A DNA stretch of 64,000 nucleotides from NCBI GenBank assembly GCA_039566865.1, contig CM076955.1, positions 5,644,501 through 5,708,500 of the forward strand, in the 5' to 3' direction. How positions within the stretch are numbered: the first letter of the stretch is position 1; every line of letters starts with the position of its first letter. Below the pieces are notes generated by a model. The model worked only from the letters and a program-made list of their open reading frames with translations, had not been told where the DNA came from and made no database searches. A program made the position numbers and the translations under genes. Positions 59,291 to 64,000 of the stretch are shown piece after piece. This DNA comes from Aurelia coerulea. Lineage: Eukaryota; Cnidaria; Scyphozoa; Semaeostomeae; Ulmaridae.

Positions 59291-59299
59291 TTGATACCT

Positions 59300-59620
59300 C
59301 AGTCTTCGATATCGGTGCACCATCGACAGGGCCCTCGAGAGAGGGGCCGGGTCCCAGGGTGAGGGCTGTAAGGGGGTCCCCGGCTCCCTTGGACCCCCTA
59401 ACTTTTTGGAGCACGCCTTAAATTGTTTGGACCACGCCCTTTTATCCTAGGGCCACGGCCTCCTATGCACTGGTAAGACGCTGATTATAGATTTTATTTA
59501 GAATCTCAGTGGGCCCGGGGCCTGAAAACGTTCCTGAAAGAAAACTACAACAAACAAAGAATACACATCATATTTCTTGCGGGCCCCCTGGTAACTACAC
59601 TGGCTTGGCTACCCCCCAAG
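59300..59620. other. GC-rich island, unexplained
   Basis: Several G/C runs (GGGCCCTCGAGAGAGGGG, GGGGTCCCCGGCTCCC, GGGCCCGGGGCCTG, GCGGGCCCCC) stand out in an otherwise AT-rich window. GCACGCCTT and CCACGCCCTTTT repeat. Not recognised; it could be a dispersed repeat. Confidence 0.4.
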
Positions 59621-60244
59621 TCTACCAACTATTGTCAACCAAACTCAAAATTCAATTTCCCAAAGACAGAGGGCTACGCCTGAGATTAAGTGACGTAAAA
59701 AGATGATCTGATGATCCACGTTTTAGGCTAGAAACAGTTGGCTATGAAATGTAGTTAGCTTCCGAGTTTAAAGTCAGTCATAATAAGCACCATGGATGCG
59801 TTTCGATCGAGCTGTACACAACTCAAAAAAGGTTCGAGTTTTAGGAAAAAGAGACTTGGACAAGTCCATGTATCACCTCACTCTCGCCTCACCCTGTTCT
59901 TGTTGGTCAAAGTATTTTCATGGCCATCGAAATTCATGCACCCTTGAGGCATTCTTTGGCTACAGCAAACAAGCATTACGCTCAGGAATATTCCACAGAT
60001 ATCTTTATTGGTTATACTCTCATTCGTTGAGGGGACAGGCTGCCTAATTGAATACCTTGTGCTTCCCGTGATCCTCTGTACATGAAGAAATCATATTGAC
60101 AGTAAACAACATATTTTGAACGCACAATAATTAAAGGTTGAAAAAATTTCACATCATCGGGATTGCTAGGCCAAAATCATTTTCATGCAGTATCAAAATC
60201 ACTGTGAGACCGTGAAGGATCATGGGGAGGACAGAGCCTTTATA
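59621..60244. other. no feature recognised
   Basis: A plus-strand 83-codon frame (59796-60047) has no motif. Confidence 0.3.
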
Positions 60245-60390
60245 GGAAATAGACATACCTATATTTTGTAGCCACTGTAAATAGGCTAAAGAAACGCCCA
60301 CAAATCAATTGTCTTTTAAGGTACACAATGGAACAACAGGTGTCAATGTTATCAGATACAATAGATTATGTTTTTAACTATGTCATTTCT
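60245..60390 (+). repeat. dispersed repeat, mate of 16292-16460
   Basis: Same motif order as at 16292-16460 (GGAAATAGACATA, AAATAGGCTAAAGAAACGCC, ACAATAGATTATG). Confidence 0.7.
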
Positions 60391-60485
60391 TGTTGGAGAC
60401 GAGATACGCTTTGTCCGAGGAAACTGATGTGTCTTTTCGTGCAATCATAGTTACTGTGGTGCAATGGGTTAAAGCTCATGCACCC

Positions 60486-60715
60486 TAGCCTGCGCGCAGA
60501 CTCTACAAAAGGAAAAGTAGTACTTTAATAATAGATATTTTCATTATAGTTCTTTTTCATCTGTTTGTTTGTTTTTTTCCCTTCGTTAGTTAGTTTAGTT
60601 AGTTAGTTTTGTTATTTTCTTTAAGCTGCCATACCTCATAATATAGGTAGTGCATTTTAGCTTTTTGATGATGATGATGATGACTTTCCCTTTTGTAGAG
60701 TCTGCGCGCAGGCTA
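60486..60715. mobile_element. hAT-like TIR element with 8-bp duplication
   Basis: TIR TAGCCTGCGCGCAGACTCTA at the left, exact inverse at the right, extended through ACAAAAGG; ATGCACCC is duplicated perfectly at 60478-60485 and 60716-60723. 230 bp, AT-rich interior with a GATGAT microsatellite, no ORF. An 8-bp duplication and TAG ends suggest hAT. Confidence 0.88.
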
Positions 60716-60723
60716 ATGCACCC

Positions 60724-61313
60724 GTCAGAGCTCCAACCAATTGACTTTCTGGATGTGCAATGACCTCAATGACCCAGCAAAGGTTGACCTTTAACCCTTG
60801 TAAATTCACCTAATAACGCACTGCCTCTGATTGGTTCTGGGCAATCTGATTACGTAAAAGTATAATTTGAAGTAAACAAACAATTGTTTTTGCTATTAGC
60901 TACAGAATAGGACTTATCACGATTGGTATGAGAAATCAAATCTTAATGAGATTGCTCAATATAATACCGCTGAAGGCTTTGTGTTCGTCAATTCCACAAG
61001 AAATAAACGAAGAGAAGGATGTCAGCATTGATAAGCATTGAATGTGAACTAAGAAAACGACAAGATACAAATCAAATGACTTAGATTTGCAGATTTGTAA
61101 TGGTGTTTACGCAATTTTTCTTCCCAAATGAACAAATACCGGCACATAAAATAAAACAGCTTAAAAAATCCATGCACAAAATTAACGGATGAGTAAAACT
61201 GCATGCCATTAAACAAAGAACTTTTTAATCTCTTTTGCTTCTTTGCCTCTGCAAAATCTCACCTTAAATTAGGAGACATAAATTGGTTTGACCAGCACAT
61301 ATACGGATGAAGA
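60724..61313. other. no feature recognised
   Basis: No supported gene or repeat. Confidence 0.3.
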
Positions 61314-61336
61314 TAATCAAAATATGGTGTAAGAGT

Positions 61337-61388
61337 CTTTTGGTGTAAGAGTCTGCAGTTATGCGACTGCAGACTCTTACACCAAAAG
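61337..61388. repeat. perfect hairpin, 23-bp arms
   Basis: CTTTTGGTGTAAGAGTCTGC begins the left arm; the loop is TATGCG. A partial direct copy of the arm start (GGTGTAAGAGTC) lies just before it. Confidence 0.95.
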
Positions 61389-61637
61389 GTCTAAATAACA
61401 AACTTAACCACCCAGACAAATATTAGCAAAAAATTCCTCAAAAAACCAATGGATAGGCCATTTTGATTCCGTTCGCCCATTTATTCAATACTTTGTTTCC
61501 CTGTGGCCTATCATTTTCTACACATAAAACGTAACTTTAAAATCCAATCAAGGATTCATGTGACGCCATATTTTGCATCACTTGACCCCAACTAGACATC
61601 ACATGACCCCATTTTAATCACGTGACCGCTAACAGGC

Positions 61638-61647
61638 TATAAAAAGG
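61638..61647 (+). promoter_or_regulatory. TATA-box-like sequence
   Basis: CTATAAAAAG lies about 30-35 bp upstream of the ribozyme-like fold, the usual distance from a TATA box to an RNA polymerase II start. Inferred only. Confidence 0.4.
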
Positions 61648-61668
61648 GCATACCATCACATAAATATT

Positions 61669-61711
61669 CATTCTCCTGACGATGACCATAGAGTCGAAAC
61701 GCGTAGAGAAT
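61669..61711 (+). ncRNA. hammerhead-like ribozyme core (type I layout)
   Basis: The order is ATTCTC, CTGACGA, a short hairpin closed by GAC/GTC, GAAAC, GCGTA, GAGAAT. ATTCTC and GAGAAT pair as a 6-bp stem I on both sides of the core boxes CUGANGA and GAAA and a UA cleavage position. Stem II is weak (3 bp plus an extra U), and stem III would be the self-complementary ACGCGU, which favours dimer formation as described for Penelope-type hammerheads. Activity is not shown. Confidence 0.5.
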
Positions 61712-61964
61712 TGAAGAAGAGAAGAAAAGAAAATTGTAGAAGAACTCCAAGTCGTCTTATTTTTGTGTTCATCTTTAATCAAAATATGGTGTTTACATAA
61801 ACTGATAAAATCTTTCCTGAATTACTTGCATTTCTAATTCAGCCTTTATTAAAGTTTATCCTGCCGCATTTTCAATACTGTAACTTTGCAACTGTTGCAA
61901 AGTATGTTAGAAGTATACATTAGAAATTGTGAGCTGTTTACTCTTTATCCAACCAAGTTTCTTG

Positions 61965-62343
61965 CCCGGGGGGTCTACTTAATACAATGACCACCCGGGG
62001 ATGTGCCTGCCAATAGGGTGTCATTTTCGGCTGAAAATTCCGGGACAGGATTATACCTTTTGCACCTTTATTCCGGGACCGGTGCGTACTTTTTCCAGGA
62101 CAGGTCAGATCATCATTTAAAAAGATACTCCAATTCATGAACCTATCAAATTAAAATGTTAGTAGCGTTAGCAATTAGCAAAAAGTACTTTAAGTAATAT
62201 CATTTTCATGAGAACCATCAGTTTCCCCGACCTTATTCCAGAACAGGTATTATGTTTTCAGAATTTTATTCCAGGACAGGGTCATAAAATTTTGTTCTGG
62301 CAGGCACATCCCCGTTGTTTTGCTCCAAGGTAGACCCCCCGGG
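61965..62343. mobile_element. 8-bp-TSD TIR element, CCCGGGGGG family, copy 2
   Basis: Same ends as 25761-26067 (CCCGGGGGGTCTACTT / AAGGTAGACCCCCCGGG), with subterminal GGGGATGTGCCTGCCA inverted and a perfect GTTTCTTG duplication at 61957-61964 and 62344-62351. Non-autonomous. Confidence 0.88.
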
Positions 62344-62686
62344 GTTTCTTGCTTCTCAAAATCACTGACTTGACTGTGTTCTCCGAGGTCATTGCCCAAA
62401 TCTTCCTGGATCCCTTCCCAGATGAACAGACCTGTATCTGGAAATTTATTTGGAGAAGAATGAATGGCGTATTTCTGGCACAATGCCTCCACTACAATGA
62501 TCACGAAAGAAATGGTATTTTTGAGCGTTTCTAAATCCAAAAAAGATTTGCGGAGATTTGCAAGGAATGAAAAGCATGTGCACCTGGAAATTGATAGCTA
62601 AAGATAACGCGAGTAAGGAGGAAATGCACCAAGCAGGTGCTGAATCTACAGAAATAACCATTCATGTTGCAAGGAATGATTTATGG

Positions 62687-63772
62687 ATCTCCGCGTTTGC
62701 ATTGTTTACGGTCAGTAGTTGCTGAATTTGACTTCCCTTGCAAGGGTGGGCACGTACTGTAATTTCTATGGTCCTATGTATGTCCACGAGAAAAAATTAA
62801 TCTACCCAGTTTCTGGAGAATAAATGTGATCTACTGTCCACCAAAGACTGATTTTGGGGACAGACATTTGCAATGGAAACTTTTGTTAAATCTACATGAG
62901 TTCATCTCATTTTAAGTCTAAGTTTGTATCAAACACCCATTTCTCCCACCATCTTGGTTCCACCTTTGTCTCTCTAGACGCCTTTGATTTACCCAGTCTT
63001 AGGAAAACTGTTTCCACCTATGTCCAAACTATTCCGAAAATAAACCAGCTTTTTAACAATCTGCCTCAAATTGTCCTCAAGATACAAGAAATAATCTGGA
63101 CAAACCGCATAATTGGTTCCACCTCTGTCCTCTTTCAGGAATAAAAAAACCGTATATCCACACTATTTTCAAAATGTGACGTTTTTGTTCGGGATTTGTC
63201 CAGCATTACTTGAGAAATAAACCGTTATTTTCAATGAAATGGCAGAAGATTGTCAGACAAGCTTTGTCCACCAAGTTCACGAAAAAATTCCGGATTCTGC
63301 AGACATGACAATTTCGATGACGGCATTGTTTAGGTTCAGGCATTGAAATAACCCACTTTTGGGGACAGAGATTGCAAAATATAGATAGTCCATACTTGTA
63401 GTGTAAAATAAACTACTTTTAAAGACCTATATAAGAACCTGGTTTTGAGGACAAACATTGTTGAATGAAGGACAAAATAAACCGATTTCTAGGACATACA
63501 TAGGACCACTGTCTCCATACCTACATGCCCACCCTTGCCCTTGTAACGAAATATCGCTACATTTCATTTTCTAGACTGGTCTCCCATCCTCAAAAACGTT
63601 GACTTCATTGTTGGAAATTTGGAATTCTGATACAAACAATTCCAAATTTCCAACAATTAAGTCAACGTTTTTCAGGCTGGGAGACCAGTCTAGAAAATGT
63701 AATGTCGCGATATTTCGTTACAAGGGAAGTCAAATTCAGCAACTACTGACCGTAAACAATACAGACGCAGAT
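62687..63772. mobile_element. 1.1-kb inverted-repeat element
   Basis: The outer arm (CATTGTTTACGGTCAGTAGT...GACTTCCCTTG) is inverted at 63717-63772; an inner pair TGGTCCTATGTATGTCC / GGACATACATAGGACCA joins it. Dispersed GGGGACAGACATTTGCAA-like motifs lie inside (62857, 63360, 63441). A hairpin element separates the inner and outer right arms. A plus-strand 82-codon frame (62896-63144) has no motif. Confidence 0.65.
63538..63726. mobile_element. 189-bp near-perfect hairpin, nested
   Basis: Arms 63538-63626 and 63638-63726 (89 bp each) are nearly exact reverse complements, starting CCCTTGTAACGAAATATCG, with an 11-base loop. It sits where the left outer arm has the uninterrupted CCCTTGCAAGGG, so it appears to be an insertion into the right arm. 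Confidence 0.85.
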
Positions 63773-63844
63773 GTCCAATGGAAGGAAAACCTGTAGAACC
63801 TGGTGGTGATTTCAACCCTGAATTCCGTGGAGGTGCAAATGCTG

Positions 63845-64000
63845 GAATCGGTCGTGGAAGTGGATTTGATTACGTCACATCCTCAAATGAGTTGAAATTT
63901 AAAATACCCTGTAATTTTGTAAACATTTAAGATTTGTGAAAAGTCCAATGGTAGAATGGTAGATAGATAGCAAAAGTTTCCTTCAAGCCATGCACTTCGA
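63845..64000 (-). repeat. inverted fragment of the 6150-6750 repeat, cut by window end
   Basis: Reverse orientation of the segment with CATCCTCAAATGAGTTGAAAT, AAAAGTCCAATGGTAGAAT and TTTCCTTCAAGCCAT. It probably continues beyond the window. Confidence 0.65.

Larger units (their letters stand above)
61331..61775 (+). mobile_element. Penelope-like terminal fragment with hammerhead-like ribozyme
   Basis: A 17-bp direct repeat (TAATCAAAATATGGTGT) flanks it at 61314-61330 and 61776-61792. The left end carries a 23-bp-arm hairpin (61337-61388). A TATAAAAAG box lies at about 61639, followed 30-40 bp later by a hammerhead-like core (61671-61711). No ORF. The layout matches a solo or truncated terminal repeat of a Penelope-like element, known to carry promoter and hammerhead motifs. 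Confidence 0.62.

Noticed and set aside
62250..62540. Overlapping open frames on both strands after the 8-bp-TSD element
   Set aside because: Both strands are open by chance; one frame runs into the transposon end and neither has a motif.

Overview
This window looks like nuclear DNA of an animal, most likely an AT-rich marine invertebrate (cnidarian-like, low certainty). There is no operon structure, no long open reading frame, no rRNA and no intact tRNA. Coding potential is limited to short exon-sized blocks with GT/AG splice signals and to decayed reverse transcriptase remains. Long stretches consist of DNA transposon remnants, foldbacks and tandem repeats. I recognise no complete gene.

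Layout. 0.4-3.4 kb (minus): five exon-like blocks of an unidentified split gene. 4.3-9 kb: terminal-inverted-repeat (TIR) elements, one with a TTAA-flanked element inserted inside it. 9.9-13.4 kb: a tRNA-like B-box fragment, a 10-bp minisatellite and a TA-type element split by a TTAA element. 14.1-15.1 kb: a duplicated exon-like block. 16.3-20.9 kb: a dispersed repeat, LINE tails, a 180-bp tandem array and a foldback. 23-28 kb: an inverted cluster of 160-bp units, a LINE fragment, an 8-bp-TSD element and two long-TIR TA elements. 30-33.7 kb: two opposed arrays of a 160-bp unit flanking 1.7 kb of single-copy-looking DNA, the most striking object here. 33.8-34.2 kb: a TTAA foldback. 34.8-35.3 kb: a LINE end. 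36.5-38.1 kb: a TIR element with a perfect 9-bp duplication that holds a first-exon-like ORF. 38.3-39.65 kb: low-complexity ATGA/ATGAAT DNA. 40.5-41.2 kb (minus): duplicated coding remnants. 42.6-45 kb: two foldbacks. 45.6-46.9 kb: candidate exons and a LINE fragment. 47.4-51.9 kb: two unrelated arrays with ~190-bp period. 52.4-58.7 kb: more TIR, TTAA and TA elements and a LINE end. 60.2-63.8 kb: an 8-bp-TSD hAT-like element, a Penelope-like fragment with a hammerhead-ribozyme-like core and 17-bp duplications, a second 8-bp-TSD element, and a nested inverted repeat with a 189-bp hairpin.

The elements interact mainly by nesting. At least four cases of one element inside another are readable, and in one the empty site can be checked against three other copies in this window. 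Several non-autonomous elements carry short ORFs that look like first exons or signal peptides, so capture of host gene fragments is a plausible but unproven theme.
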